A stretch of 64,000 nt of DNA from Alphaproteobacteria bacterium (GCA_037200445.1 JBBCGH010000001.1:2666001-2730000), one strand, 5' to 3'. Positions 9,231 through 17,314 are shown, counted from the stretch's first letter. Program-made: numbers and translations. The notes: generated by a model from the sequence alone, not told the origin.

Positions 9231-9523
9231 GCATTGTGCGCCATGTCGTGATCCGCGGGCTCGTTCAGGCCGTTGGCTTCCGCGCCTTCGTGCAGGACGC
9301 GGCCGAGGAGCGCTACCTCGAAGGCTGGGTGCGCAACCGGAGCGACGGCTCGGTCGAGGCGGTCCTCTCTGGACGTGAGGATGCGGTTGACACCGTGATC
9401 AAATCGCTCCGCGCCGGGCCGCCTGCCGCGAAGGTCGAAGCGGTCGATGTCAAAGAGGCTGCATCGGACCTGCTTCAGCAGCGCCCGAAAAACACCCGCT
9501 TTGCCGTGCTACCAACAGGGTGA
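9227..9523 (+). CDS. acyP: Acylphosphatase
   Basis: Small cytosolic enzyme that hydrolyses carboxyl-phosphate bonds. The 98-residue protein carries both family signatures: RGLVQAVGFR with catalytic Arg19, and GWVRNRSDGSV with catalytic Asn37. It overlaps the preceding gamma-glutamylcyclotransferase gene by ATGA and the following gene by a single base (TGATG at 9521-9525), so four genes form one translationally coupled unit. Confidence 0.93.
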   Translation: MSIVRHVVIRGLVQAVGFRAFVQDAAEERYLEGWVRNRSDGSVEAVLSGREDAVDTVIKSLRAGPPAAKVEAVDVKEAASDLLQQRPKNTRFAVLPTG

Positions 9524-9831
9524 TGCGCGCAACCTTCACCGCAACGATCGCGCTGGCCATTGCGGCGGCCTTCGCGCCTGGGGCATTCGCACAGGCCCCG
9601 TCGCCGCCCAGCACGCCCGCGCCCGCCGAAGAGGCCTCACTCCACACCTTTGGCGACGGTGACAAGACCTGCCTGGAATGGACCGATAGCTGCCGCAGCT
9701 GCGTCCGGCCCGAGAGCGGCGATGTGATCTGCTCGAACATCGGCATCGCGTGCCAGCCGAAGCTGATCCTGTGCGTCAGGCGCGCAGAGGAGAAGAAACC
9801 GGAAGACAAGAAGGCCGAAGAGAAGAAATAG
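9523..9831 (+). CDS. Small exported Cys-rich protein, unknown function
   Basis: A 102-residue protein with a signal peptide ending in APGAFAQA, a Pro/Ala-rich stretch, a core with five cysteines (CLEWTDSCRSCVRPESGDVIC, counted with the following IACQPKLILC) and a Lys/Glu-rich tail. The start ATG at 9523 shares its A with the acylphosphatase stop; a GTG one codon earlier is possible. It is the last gene of the operon and abuts lipB from the other strand. No family recognised. Confidence 0.65.
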   Translation: MRATFTATIALAIAAAFAPGAFAQAPSPPSTPAPAEEASLHTFGDGDKTCLEWTDSCRSCVRPESGDVICSNIGIACQPKLILCVRRAEEKKPEDKKAEEKK

Positions 9832-10551
9832 CTACGCCGGGACCGCGGCCGCGTCTTGCGTCGCCCCGAACAGCGTCTCGAATTCCCGCCGCAGCACCAT
9901 GTCGACGTCCGGCATCGTGCCGGTGTGGCCCAAATCGACCAGGCTCGTCACGCCGTAGCGCGTATCGGCCACGCCGCAGGGCACGATCCCCGAGAAGTGC
10001 GAGAGATTCGGATCGATGTTGAGCGCGATGCCGTGCAGGCTCACCCAGCGTTTGAGCCGGATGCCGATCGCGGCAATCTTGTCCTCGCGGCCGGCGCCCC
10101 GGTCCGGCCGCCGTACCCAGACGCCCACACGATCCTCGCGCCGCTCGCCGCGCACATTGAAGGCAGCGAGCGTACGGATCAGCCATTCCTCCAGCGTTGC
10201 CACGTAGCGGCGCACATCCGGCTCGCGGCGCTTGAGATGCAGCATCAGATAGACCACCCGCTGCCCGGGTCCGTGATAGGTGAACTGACCGCCGCGGCCG
10301 GTCTCGTAGACGGGAAAGCGCGCCTGTACGAGGTCTTGGCGCCGTGCGCTGGTGCCCGCCGTATAGAGCGGCGGGTGCTCGAGCAGCCAGACCAGTTCGC
10401 CAGCCTCGCCTTGCGCGACCGCGGCGGCGCGCGCCTCCATCGCGGCGAGCGCCTCCTCGTAGGGCACCTGCCGGGCGCTTACGCGCCATTCGGCCGGCGC
10501 AAGCCCTTGCCCGGCCAGACCAAAAGTCAGCTCATCACGGACGTTAACCAC
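9832..10551 (-). CDS. lipB: Lipoyl(octanoyl) transferase
   Basis: Transfers octanoate from acyl carrier protein to the lipoyl domains of 2-oxoacid dehydrogenases and GcvH, the first step of lipoate assembly. The 239-residue protein has [13 protein letters not shown], the [12 protein letters not shown] motif, the conserved Lys in [12 protein letters not shown] and the catalytic Cys in GIVPCG. The start is a GTG at 10551, giving MVN as in related proteins from memory. It ends one base after the convergent gene at 9831. A pair of TTAACCA/TAACCAT boxes lies at its start and upstream of the divergent SPOA gene. Confidence 0.95.
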   Translation of the reverse strand: MVNVRDELTFGLAGQGLAPAEWRVSARQVPYEEALAAMEARAAAVAQGEAGELVWLLEHPPLYTAGTSARRQDLVQARFPVYETGRGGQFTYHGPGQRVVYLMLHLKRREPDVRRYVATLEEWLIRTLAAFNVRGERREDRVGVWVRRPDRGAGREDKIAAIGIRLKRWVSLHGIALNIDPNLSHFSGIVPCGVADTRYGVTSLVDLGHTGTMPDVDMVLRREFETLFGATQDAAAVPA

Positions 10552-10562
10552 CTACTAACCAT
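10544..10562. promoter_or_regulatory. Possible CtrA-type box between lipB and the FliN-like gene
   Basis: TTAACCA and TAACCAT occur as a direct repeat with 5 bp between them, in front of the FliN-like gene and overlapping the lipB start. CtrA of Alphaproteobacteria recognises TTAA-N7-TTAA and single TTAACCAT sites, and commonly controls flagellar genes. Binding here is inferred. Confidence 0.4.
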
Positions 10563-10573
10563 ACCATGGTGAC

Positions 10574-10855
10574 GTGGGACGCGGGCGTTTCGCCCAAGGG
10601 GATGTGTCACTGGTGGCGACGCTCGACAAGGTCTCGCTCGACATTGCGGTTGTGCTCGGCGCGACCTCCATGCCGATCCATCAGGCGCTCCGGCTTGGCC
10701 GCGGCGCGATCATCGAACTCGACGCATCGGAAGAGGACGAGGTGAAAATCCTCGCCAACAACTTCCCGGTCGCGAAGGGGACGGTGGTGGTGAACGGCAA
10801 CCGCATCGCGGTCGAGATCAAGGAAATGCTGCCGCGCGCGCCCGATCAGCGCTGA
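10574..10855 (+). CDS. Stand-alone SPOA-domain protein (FliN/FliM C-terminal family)
   Basis: A 93-residue protein that is essentially one SPOA domain: LDIAVVLGATSMPIHQALRLGRGAIIELDAS...VVVNGNRIAVEI. In FliN this domain forms the lower C-ring of the flagellar switch. There are no other flagellar genes nearby. The start is uncertain: GTG at 10574 gives 93 residues, but GTGs at 10604 and 10613 would give 83 and 80, and the SPOA similarity begins only after 10613. AAGGGG lies before 10604. It may be an orphan FliN paralogue. Confidence 0.78.
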   Translation: MGRGRFAQGDVSLVATLDKVSLDIAVVLGATSMPIHQALRLGRGAIIELDASEEDEVKILANNFPVAKGTVVVNGNRIAVEIKEMLPRAPDQR

Positions 10856-10949
10856 TTTCCGGGCATTTGGGTTGCCCTTGTCCCCCTCGGGCCGATTTGT
10901 TACATGCGCCCTCGCCAAACGCCGGCTCGTCCGGCATTCCTCTTCACAT

Positions 10950-11034
10950 GCGGTCGTGGCGGAATTGGTAGACGCACTAGCTTGAGGTGCTAGCGGGGCA
11001 ACCCGTGGAGGTTCGAGTCCTCTCGACCGCACCA
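10950..11034 (+). tRNA. tRNA-Leu(GAG)
   Basis: An 85-nt class II tRNA with a seven-base acceptor stem (GCGGTCG / CGACCGC), D arm, anticodon stem CTAGC/GCTAG around the loop TTGAGGT (anticodon GAG), a long variable arm, the T loop GTTCGAGTCC and an encoded CCA at 11032-11034. The long variable arm and anticodon identify tRNA-Leu reading CUC/CUU codons. Confidence 0.97.
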
Positions 11035-11141
11035 TCTTCTGACAAGCTCGGAAACGGCACGCGGCGCTGATCGGCGCGTCGCCTGCCGGAACGAGCCTTC
11101 GCGGGAATCGTTGACGGGAGGCTCCTGTGACGGAGGCTCCG

Positions 11142-11582
11142 ATGCGTCTTCGTATGCCCGTTCTTGCAGCGTCGTTTGTCGCGTTCTCGGCCTTTGCGCT
11201 CGCCCAAGGCGGAGGAGCCGGCGGCTCGAGCGGAGGCGGTGCGGGCGGCACGAGTGGCGCTGCGGGCGGAACCGGCACCCCGAGCGGAAGCGTCGGCAGC
11301 ACCGCGCCCGGCGGGGCAGGGCCGGGCCAGCCGGGCAATTCTTCAGGCGTCGGCGTTCCGGGCGGTCAGGGTCCCGGCAACACGACGGTGACGCCCAACT
11401 TCGGTAGTGGCGTCGGCAGCGCGGGCGTCCCGCAGACGACCGGCACGCTCGGCTCCAGCAGCACGAGCGGTCGCGGCTCGCCTTCATCCACGAGCAGCGG
11501 GACGAGCGCCGGCACCGCGGGATCGTCGGGCTCGACCTCGGGCTCGGGCACTCCGAGCATCATGGTCCCTGAACGTCGTTAG
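11142..11582 (+). CDS. Exported Gly/Ser-rich low-complexity protein
   Basis: A 146-residue protein with a signal peptide (MRLRMPVLAASFVAFSAFALAQ) followed only by Gly-, Ser-, Thr-, Pro- and Ala-rich sequence, ending in IMVPERR. It has no cysteine and looks disordered, suggesting a cell-surface or periplasmic matrix role, but no family can be named. The start at 11142 is chosen because CGGAGG lies 5 nt upstream; a GTG at 11127 is in frame but inferior. It follows tRNA-Leu and precedes another Gly-rich exported protein. Confidence 0.6.
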   Translation: MRLRMPVLAASFVAFSAFALAQGGGAGGSSGGGAGGTSGAAGGTGTPSGSVGSTAPGGAGPGQPGNSSGVGVPGGQGPGNTTVTPNFGSGVGSAGVPQTTGTLGSSSTSGRGSPSSTSSGTSAGTAGSSGSTSGSGTPSIMVPERR

Positions 11583-11647
11583 GAACTTCGGCGGTTCATC
11601 TCACGTTGAGGAGTATCGGGAGATTGAACCCTCGAGGAGCGACTTTA

Positions 11648-11875
11648 ATGACAAGGAAACTCACCACATTGCTGGCAGCCGCGTTCATCGCCGCAGGCTG
11701 CAGCTACGCGATCGCGCAAGGCGGCGGAGGCGGTGGAGCTGGCGGCGGCGGTGCCGGCGGCGCCAACGCAGCTCCGAAGCAGGAAACCGCTCCCGGCGGG
11801 CCCGCCGGGCAACAGGGCGGCATGAAGGTCCGCAAGGTGTCGCACAAGAAAAAGAAGAAGCATCATCACATGTAG
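11648..11875 (+). CDS. Small exported Gly-rich, Lys/His-tailed protein
   Basis: A 75-residue protein: signal peptide MTRKLTTLLAAAFIAAGCSYA (with a Cys near the cleavage region, but a poor lipobox), then [19 protein letters not shown], then a basic tail with consecutive Lys and His residues (HKKKKKHHHM). The ATG at 11648 has GAGGAG upstream. The signal-plus-Gly-run plan is the same as in the DUF1236 protein at 38934 and the preceding gene. The His/Lys tail could bind metal or anionic polymer; that is speculation. Confidence 0.6.
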   Translation: MTRKLTTLLAAAFIAAGCSYAIAQGGGGGGAGGGGAGGANAAPKQETAPGGPAGQQGGMKVRKVSHKKKKKHHHM

Positions 11876-12011
11876 TGGCCGGACGAACCGATGCAGCCGC
11901 CTCGCAGACCTTGCGGGGCGGCGTTTGATTCAACATTCATCGCGCTTCGGCTTTCGTTGACCGGCCGCATTCCGCGCACAGGGTAGGCGCGCTGATTCGG
12001 GAAGAGATGCG

Positions 12012-12218
12012 ATGCGCAAGAAAGCTCTGACGATCTGCGAGGTGTGCGGCGGCACGACGCCGTCCGGCGCCGTGGACTTTCTGGTGTTTCACTGCCTGAC
12101 ATTCTGCTCGCCGGATTGTCTGTACGACTATCGCACCGCCGATGAAGAGCGCGGCGCCGATAAGGAAGTGGCCGTCGGCAAGGGACCATCGAAAACGCGG
12201 CGCTCCCGCGCGGCTTGA
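12012..12218 (+). CDS. Small Cys-rich, probably zinc-binding protein
   Basis: A 68-residue protein with CEVCGGTTPSGAVDFLVFHC and FCSPDCLYDY, giving a C-x2-C ... C-x3-C-x3-C pattern that suggests a treble-clef or zinc-ribbon knuckle, followed by a charged tail. GGAAGAG precedes the ATG at 12012. No enzyme domain is present; it could be a small regulatory or adaptor protein. Located 77 bp upstream of mgtE on the same strand. Confidence 0.6.
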   Translation: MRKKALTICEVCGGTTPSGAVDFLVFHCLTFCSPDCLYDYRTADEERGADKEVAVGKGPSKTRRSRAA

Positions 12219-12295
12219 GGCGCTTTAACGCTTTTCCCGATCGCTGACCCAGCGTACAACCGGGCGATTCCGCGATCAGGCTCGGTGAGGCCGGC

Positions 12296-13708
12296 ATGGC
12301 TGACAACAAGGACATGGCCGTGATCTCCGATGCTGCGCCCAGTGCGCTGCGCGATGAAGAGGGCATGGTCCGCCCGGAATTTGTCGCGACCGTCGCCGAA
12401 GCCATCGCCGGGCGCGATGCCGGTCTGTTGCGTTCGCTGGTCGGCGAGCTGCACGAATCCGACACCGGTGACCTGATCGAGGCGCTCGATAACGATCTGC
12501 GTCCGCAGCTCATCGCGCTGATGGGCAAAGACTTCGATTTTACCGCGCTCACCGAAGTCGACGATGCGGTGCGCGAGGAGATCCTCGAAGAACTGCCCGC
12601 CGAGACCGTCGCCGAAGGCGTCCGCGATCTCGATTCCGACGACGCCGTCTACATTCTGGAGGACCTGCCCAAGGAGGAGCAGGCCGAGATCCTCGAGCAG
12701 TTGTCGCCGTCCGAGCGGGTCGCGATCTCCAGGCGCCTCGACTATCCGGAGGAGTCCGCCGGACGGCGGATGCAGACCGAATTCATCGCGGTATCGCCGA
12801 CGTGGACCGTCGGCCAGACCATCGACTACATGCGCGAGACTGAGGACCTGCCGGAGCGTTTCTTCGAAATCTATGTGGTGGATCCCGCGGCCAAGTTCCT
12901 CGGCGCGGTGCCGCTCGACCGGCTGATGCGGACCAAGCGACCGGTGGAGATGTCCGATCTGATGGAACCCGAGCGGCACATGGTGCGCGCGACCGACGAT
13001 CAGGAGCAGGTCGCACGGCGCTTCGAGCGCTACAACCTGGTCGCGGCGCCGGTTATCGACGACAAGGACCGCATGGTCGGCGTCATCACCTTCGACGACG
13101 TCGTCGACGTGATCGAGCAGGAAGCCGAAGAGGATATCAAGGCGCTCGGCGGTGTCGGAAGGACCGAGGAGCTCTCCGATTCGGTTTGGCAGGTGGCCAA
13201 AGGGCGGTTCAACTGGCTGCTCATCAACCTTGGGACGGCGTTCCTCGCGTCCTCGGTGCTCAAGCTGTTCGAAGGGGAGCTTGAGAAGATGGTCGCGCTT
13301 GCCGTGCTTGCGCCGATCGTCGCCAGCCAGGGCGGCAACGCCACGACACAGACCATGACGGTCGTGGTTCGCGCGCTTGCGACGCGCGAGCTGAGCACCG
13401 GAAATGCGGCTCGCGTGATTGTGCGCGAACTGATGGTCGGGCTGCTCAACGGCCTCGCATTTGCGGTGATCACGGGCGTGGCGGCGGCCGCATGGTTCAA
13501 GGTGACAGGCCTCGGCGTGGTGATCGGGCTCGCGATGATCTGCAACCTCATCGCCGCCGCGCTTGGCGGCATCCTGATCCCGCTGGCGCTGCACAGGCTC
13601 GGCCGCGACCCCGCGGTGGCCTCAAGCCCGTTCGTCACCACCGTGACCGACATTGTGGGCTTTTTCTCGTTTCTCGCCATCGCGACGCTGTGGTTCGGAT
13701 TGAAGTGA
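12296..13708 (+). CDS. mgtE: Magnesium transporter MgtE
   Basis: Mg2+ channel of the inner membrane gated by cytoplasmic Mg2+. The 470-residue protein has the MgtE_N superhelical domain (about 40-145), a pair of CBS domains (about 150-275), the connecting plug helix and five transmembrane helices. The family signature SQGGNATTQTMTVVVRA lies in the second helix region, and the conserved ion-pore segment follows. Length and domain order match the family. No M-box riboswitch is seen in the 77 bp upstream, so control is presumably post-translational. Confidence 0.95.
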   Translation: MADNKDMAVISDAAPSALRDEEGMVRPEFVATVAEAIAGRDAGLLRSLVGELHESDTGDLIEALDNDLRPQLIALMGKDFDFTALTEVDDAVREEILEELPAETVAEGVRDLDSDDAVYILEDLPKEEQAEILEQLSPSERVAISRRLDYPEESAGRRMQTEFIAVSPTWTVGQTIDYMRETEDLPERFFEIYVVDPAAKFLGAVPLDRLMRTKRPVEMSDLMEPERHMVRATDDQEQVARRFERYNLVAAPVIDDKDRMVGVITFDDVVDVIEQEAEEDIKALGGVGRTEELSDSVWQVAKGRFNWLLINLGTAFLASSVLKLFEGELEKMVALAVLAPIVASQGGNATTQTMTVVVRALATRELSTGNAARVIVRELMVGLLNGLAFAVITGVAAAAWFKVTGLGVVIGLAMICNLIAAALGGILIPLALHRLGRDPAVASSPFVTTVTDIVGFFSFLAIATLWFGLK

Positions 13709-13748
13709 TTCACAGGTCCGCGCCGGTGCGCTAGACAGTACTCGGGGC

Positions 13749-14216
13749 GTGAATCGGGTGTGCTCGATGAACGGTGCGGGCGTCGCGGCGCGCTGGGTTT
13801 TGGCGCTGGCACTTGTTCTCGGTGCTTCAGTTTCGTCCGCGCTTGCCCAGAAGGTTCCGGGGCCGGAACTTCAGGAAATCCTGATCAAGGCCTCGCTGCT
13901 CAGCTTCAACGACGCGAACGTGACCGGCAACTACGCCGTATTCCACGCCAAGCTTTCCAAGCCCTTCCGCGACCAGTTTCCGCCCGACAAGCTCGCCACG
14001 GTGTTCAAGGAATTCCGCGACAAGCGCATCGATTTCGATCTGATCGCCGCCAAGAAACCGATCAGCGAAGAGCCAAAGGTGGACGATCGGGGCGTGCTGT
14101 CGATCAAGGGCTACTTCGACACGACGCCGACCCGCGTCAACTACGATCTTGCTTTCATCATGTCGGACGGCGAGTGGAAGCTGATCAAGATCGAGGTCGA
14201 CATGAAGAAGCCATAG
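13749..14216 (+). CDS. Exported protein of unknown function
   Basis: A 155-residue protein with an N-terminal signal peptide ending in VSSALAQ and a mature domain of mixed alpha/beta character (LLSFNDANVTGNYAVFHAKL, PDKLATVFKEFRD, GEWKLIKIEVDMKKP). The spacing of short helices followed by strands resembles SnoaL/NTF2-like folds, but the similarity is weak. Start: GTG at 13749 or ATG at 13767; either preserves the signal peptide. The stop codon merges with the second palindromic repeat. Confidence 0.65.
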   Translation: MNRVCSMNGAGVAARWVLALALVLGASVSSALAQKVPGPELQEILIKASLLSFNDANVTGNYAVFHAKLSKPFRDQFPPDKLATVFKEFRDKRIDFDLIAAKKPISEEPKVDDRGVLSIKGYFDTTPTRVNYDLAFIMSDGEWKLIKIEVDMKKP

Positions 14217-14286
14217 GGCATGATCCTGAAAAGCTTGCCCTGGACGTGATCCGGGGTGGATACCGGTTTTGGACAAGATCATGCCC
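14216..14286. repeat. Dispersed palindromic repeat, copy 2 with internal insertion
   Basis: Arms GGGCATGATC and GATCATGCCC as in copies at 7989, 53836 and 54233, with the core GTGGATACCGGTTTT. Compared with the other copies it has about 23 extra bases after the CTGAAAAG segment, ending in GTGATCCGG. It lies between two convergent genes and may serve as a bidirectional terminator. Confidence 0.8.
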
Positions 14287-14297
14287 AAACAAAAATA

Positions 14298-14873
14298 TCA
14301 GGGCGGCGCGATGAGCGACCGGATTGCCTTGTCGCGCGTCGCGGCCGGCACGACCTTGCCGTCAAGCAGGCTCTGCCCGAACAGATAGCTGTAGAACAGG
14401 ATGGCGCGCGCCTGCGCTTCCCCGCCTGGCCAGCCGAGCGCACCGAACAGCGCGCCGACGTGGTGCAGCCGCTCGCGGTCGACACCGCGCACCGCTTTCG
14501 CGGCGGCGTCATCCGTGCGCGCGAGGGAGCGGATCGCGAGCTCGATGGTGAGACCGCGCAGATTGGCGTGGCGGGTGTAGAGGTCGGCAAGGTCGCCCAG
14601 CACCGTCCCGGGCGCGCCGCGCCCGGTCGCCTGCTCGCGGATCGCCGCGATGCGGCCACCCGCCCAGGCGATCAGCATCGCGTCGAGCAGGGCGCGCCGG
14701 TCGGCGAAATGCCAGTAGAAGCTGCCCTTGGTGATGCCGAGCGCCTTGGCGAGCGGTTCGACGCGCACCGCATCGACGCCGCCCTCGGCCAAGGCATCGA
14801 ACGCCGCCGTTACCCAGGCCTCCGCGTCAAGCCGGGCCGGCCTCTCCTGTTTCGCCTGCGAACTCCGCGCCAT
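14298..14873 (-). CDS. TetR family transcriptional regulator
   Basis: A 191-residue repressor with an N-terminal TetR helix-turn-helix (VEPLAKALGITKGSFYWHFADRRALLDAM, about residues 40-65) and a helical ligand-binding C-terminal domain. The ATG at 14873 is chosen because the preceding sequence contains two operator-like palindromes and is clearly non-coding, although the frame continues. It is divergent from the isovaleryl-CoA dehydrogenase gene, so it probably represses that gene and itself, with an acyl-CoA or related acid as plausible ligand (inference). Confidence 0.9.
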   Translation of the reverse strand: MARSSQAKQERPARLDAEAWVTAAFDALAEGGVDAVRVEPLAKALGITKGSFYWHFADRRALLDAMLIAWAGGRIAAIREQATGRGAPGTVLGDLADLYTRHANLRGLTIELAIRSLARTDDAAAKAVRGVDRERLHHVGALFGALGWPGGEAQARAILFYSYLFGQSLLDGKVVPAATRDKAIRSLIAPP

Positions 14874-14889
14874 CCGTTCCACTTGACAC

Positions 14890-14926
14890 CATACGGCAGC
14901 GTATGTCAAACATACGGTAACGTATG
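14890..14926. promoter_or_regulatory. Twin palindromic operator, probably for the adjacent TetR regulator
   Basis: Two near-identical 16-bp palindromes, CATACGGCAGCGTATG (14890-14905) and CATACGGTAACGTATG (14911-14926), with centres 21 bp apart, i.e. two helical turns. They sit in the short divergent region between the TetR gene and ivd, starting 17 bp upstream of the TetR ATG. This is the arrangement expected for two repressor dimers on one face of the DNA. Confidence 0.8.
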
Positions 14927-14976
14927 GAGGGTGGATTACCTTACCCTTCAGGCAAAACTCGCGAGGGAGGTGGCGC

Positions 14977-16149
14977 ATGATCCCGAATGCCTGGCGGGGC
15001 TTCGACTTCGCGCTCGGCGAGGACGTCGATGCACTGCGCGAAACGGTGGCGCGTTTCTCGACAGCTGAGATCGCGCCGCGCGCCGACGACATCGACCGGC
15101 GGAACGAGTTCCCGCGCGACCTCTGGCCAAGGCTCGGCGACCTCGGCGTGCTCGGCGTCACGGTCGCCGAAGAATACGGTGGGGCCGGGCTCGGCTATCT
15201 GGCGCACTGCGTTGCCATGGAGGAGATTTCGCGCGGCTCGGCGGCGGTGGGCCTCTCCTACGGCGCGCATTCGAATCTGTGCGTCAACCAGATCAACCGC
15301 AACGGCTCGAAAGAGCAGAAGCAGCGCTATCTCCCGAAGCTCGTCACCGGCGAACATGTCGGGGCGCTTGCGATGTCGGAGCCAAACTCCGGCTCGGACG
15401 TCGTGTCGATGCGCACGCGCGCTGATCGAAAGGGCGATCGCTACGTTCTCAACGGCACCAAGATGTGGATCACCAACGGTCCGGTCGCCGAGACCTTCGT
15501 GATCTACGCCAAGACCGACCCGACCGCAGGTGCGCGGGGCATGACGGCGTTCATCGTCGAGAAAGGCTTCAAGGGTTTTTCCCAGGCACAGAAGCTCGAC
15601 AAGCTCGGCATGCGCGGCTCCGACACCTCCGAACTCGTGTTTCAGGATTGCGAGGTGCCGGATGAGAACGTGCTCGGCGCGGTCGGCAACGGCGTCAACG
15701 TGCTGATGTCGGGCCTTGATTACGAGCGCGTGGTGCTCGCCGCGGGTCCGCTCGGCATCATGCAGGCGTGCATGGACGTCGTGGTGCCCTATGTGCACGA
15801 CCGCAAGCAGTTCGGACGGCCGATCGGCCAGTTCCAGATCATGCAGGCGAAGCTCGCCGACATGTATGTCACGATGAACGCCGCGAAGTCGTATGTGTAC
15901 GCGGTGGCGCGCGCGTGCGACGACGGGCGCACCACGCGCGAGGATGCGGCAGGCGCGATCCTCTACGCGGCTGAACGCGCGACCTGGATGGCGCTGGAGG
16001 CGATCCAGTGCCTCGGCGGCAACGGCTACATCAACGACTTCCCCACCGGGCGGCTGTTGCGCGACGCCAAGCTCTACGAGATCGGCGCCGGCACGAGCGA
16101 AATCCGCCGCATGCTGATCGGGCGCGAGATCTTCGAGAAGACGGGGTAG
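14977..16149 (+). CDS. ivd: Isovaleryl-CoA dehydrogenase
   Basis: FAD flavoenzyme that oxidises isovaleryl-CoA to 3-methylcrotonyl-CoA in leucine breakdown, passing electrons to ETF. The 390-residue protein has the three acyl-CoA dehydrogenase domains, the motifs [16 protein letters not shown] and WITNG for FAD binding, and [13 protein letters not shown] near the C-terminus. The catalytic base is Glu250 in [14 protein letters not shown], the position characteristic of isovaleryl-CoA dehydrogenase rather than of short- or medium-chain enzymes. GGGAGG precedes the ATG. The next pathway enzymes, mccB and mccA, are elsewhere in the window (39856 and 63048). Confidence 0.93.
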   Translation: MIPNAWRGFDFALGEDVDALRETVARFSTAEIAPRADDIDRRNEFPRDLWPRLGDLGVLGVTVAEEYGGAGLGYLAHCVAMEEISRGSAAVGLSYGAHSNLCVNQINRNGSKEQKQRYLPKLVTGEHVGALAMSEPNSGSDVVSMRTRADRKGDRYVLNGTKMWITNGPVAETFVIYAKTDPTAGARGMTAFIVEKGFKGFSQAQKLDKLGMRGSDTSELVFQDCEVPDENVLGAVGNGVNVLMSGLDYERVVLAAGPLGIMQACMDVVVPYVHDRKQFGRPIGQFQIMQAKLADMYVTMNAAKSYVYAVARACDDGRTTREDAAGAILYAAERATWMALEAIQCLGGNGYINDFPTGRLLRDAKLYEIGAGTSEIRRMLIGREIFEKTG

Positions 16150-16180
16150 GTATAGTATCTACAATTGATAGTTAAATAGA

Positions 16181-16207
16181 TTGACAGTCTACCTACCTAT
16201 CTATAAT
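16181..16207 (+). promoter_or_regulatory. Predicted sigma-70 promoter of the toxin-antitoxin pair
   Basis: TTGACA (16181-16186) and TATAAT (16202-16207) are both perfect consensus boxes, 15 bp apart, in an AT-rich pocket of otherwise GC-rich DNA. The spacer contains four tandem tetranucleotides (CTAC, CTAC, CTAT, CTAT). TAGGTATAG at 16148 and the inverted TACCTAT near the -10 box form a loose inverted repeat that could be the antitoxin operator. Confidence 0.65.
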
Positions 16208-16236
16208 TACTTTCTCCGGCAGTAGGGAGAGAGAAG

Positions 16237-16731
16237 ATGTTGCTGCAAGAGGAAAGAATGCTTGAGCTTACCCAAGGAGTTAGCTCCGTATCGGATCGTA
16301 TCCGCACGCTCGATCGAGCGGGCTACAACCGCAGTGAGATCGCGAAATTCCTCGGCAAGCGATATCAGCACGTTCGGAATGTTCTGGTCGGCGACGAACA
16401 GACGGGTCGGCGAAAGGGTACCGCAAGTACGGCGGACAGCGGTTATCCGAATGCCAATCGCGAAAGCACTTCCGGATCATCCCGGGTGACCGTTGGTCCG
16501 TCAGGGCAGGTCGCACTCCCCGCGGCAATACGTGAGGCGTTGAACCTGAAGGACGGCGACGTCCTGTTCGCACGGCTTGAGGGTGGAGAGATTCATTTGC
16601 TCACCCCAAGGGCCGCGATGTTGCGCGCGCAGGCGCTCGTACGCCAATTCGTTCCTGAGGGAGTCAGCCTCGTCGACGAGCTGCTGGAGGACCGGCGGAG
16701 GGAAGTCGAGCAGGAGCGGCAGGATGGCTAG
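16237..16731 (+). CDS. AbrB/SpoVT-type antitoxin with N-terminal HTH-like extension
   Basis: A 164-residue DNA-binding antitoxin. The C-terminal half carries a swapped-hairpin AbrB domain (VTVGPSGQVALPAAIREALN, then LKDGDVLFARLEGGEIHLL, about residues 84-125) plus a tail that would bind the toxin. The N-terminal 50 residues (IRTLDRAGYNRSEIAKFLGK, then YQHVRNVL) look like a separate helix-turn-helix, so the protein is twice as long as simple VapB/MazE antitoxins. Starts at 16237 or 16258 are both possible. Its stop overlaps the toxin start by 8 bp, coupling translation. Confidence 0.85.
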   Translation: MLLQEERMLELTQGVSSVSDRIRTLDRAGYNRSEIAKFLGKRYQHVRNVLVGDEQTGRRKGTASTADSGYPNANRESTSGSSRVTVGPSGQVALPAAIREALNLKDGDVLFARLEGGEIHLLTPRAAMLRAQALVRQFVPEGVSLVDELLEDRRREVEQERQDG

Positions 16732-17107
16732 GGTTGTCTTGGATACCTCAGCTTTGCTCGCCTTCGTGACCGGCGAACGGGGAGGCGAAGCGGTCGCCGA
16801 CGCGATTGCCGACGCCCTGATCTCCACGGTCAACCTCGCTGAAGCGGTGACGAAACTCGTGGATCGGGGTGCATCGTTGGATCGAGCGCGCCAGGTTCTT
16901 GCAATTGCGGATTACGAGATCGTCGACTTTGATCGCAGGCAAGCTGAAGAGACAGGAGCCTTGATCGGCAAGACGCGCCATCGAGGGCTATCGCTTGGTG
17001 ACCGGGCATGCCTTGCGCTCGCGCATCGCGAAGGCGTTCCGGCTCTCACTGCGGACCGGCGGTGGGTCGAAGTCGATGTTGGCGTCGAAGTGCGTTTGTT
17101 TCGGTGA
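16724..17107 (+). CDS. PIN-domain ribonuclease toxin (VapC type)
   Basis: A 127-residue PIN-domain endoribonuclease, the toxin of a type II toxin-antitoxin pair. The acidic metal-binding residues are visible: Asp7 (VVLDTSALLAF), Glu40 (STVNLAEAV), Asp93 (LSLGDRACLALA) and Asp111 (ALTADRRW). The ATG at 16724 lies 8 bp inside the end of the antitoxin gene. All catalytic residues are intact, so it should be active when released. Base composition is lower in GC than its neighbours, as is common for mobile TA pairs. Confidence 0.9.
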   Translation: MARVVLDTSALLAFVTGERGGEAVADAIADALISTVNLAEAVTKLVDRGASLDRARQVLAIADYEIVDFDRRQAEETGALIGKTRHRGLSLGDRACLALAHREGVPALTADRRWVEVDVGVEVRLFR

Positions 17108-17314
17108 ATGTTCAGATGATAGCGCATGCTCGCACCTCGGCTTTTGAAAAGATGGGAGACGGCCGGCGTGCATATCGATACGATCGCGCGCCGTGCCTGT
17201 GCATTTCCCGAGAGTGTGCGTGAGAAGGGTGCCGCGCTGCTGGCGAGAGTTGACAGTCGCGACACCGCAATCCTACGACGCGCGTGAAGTTGAGCGCCCG
17301 AGGCCGGACCGTTG

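Noticed and set aside
12128-13594. A 488-codon minus-strand frame opposite mgtE
   Set aside because: Antisense shadow with low-complexity composition; MgtE is unmistakable on the plus strand.
17108-17314. Possible small gene after the PIN toxin
   Set aside because: About 200 bp with short frames only and no ribosome binding site; nothing supportable.
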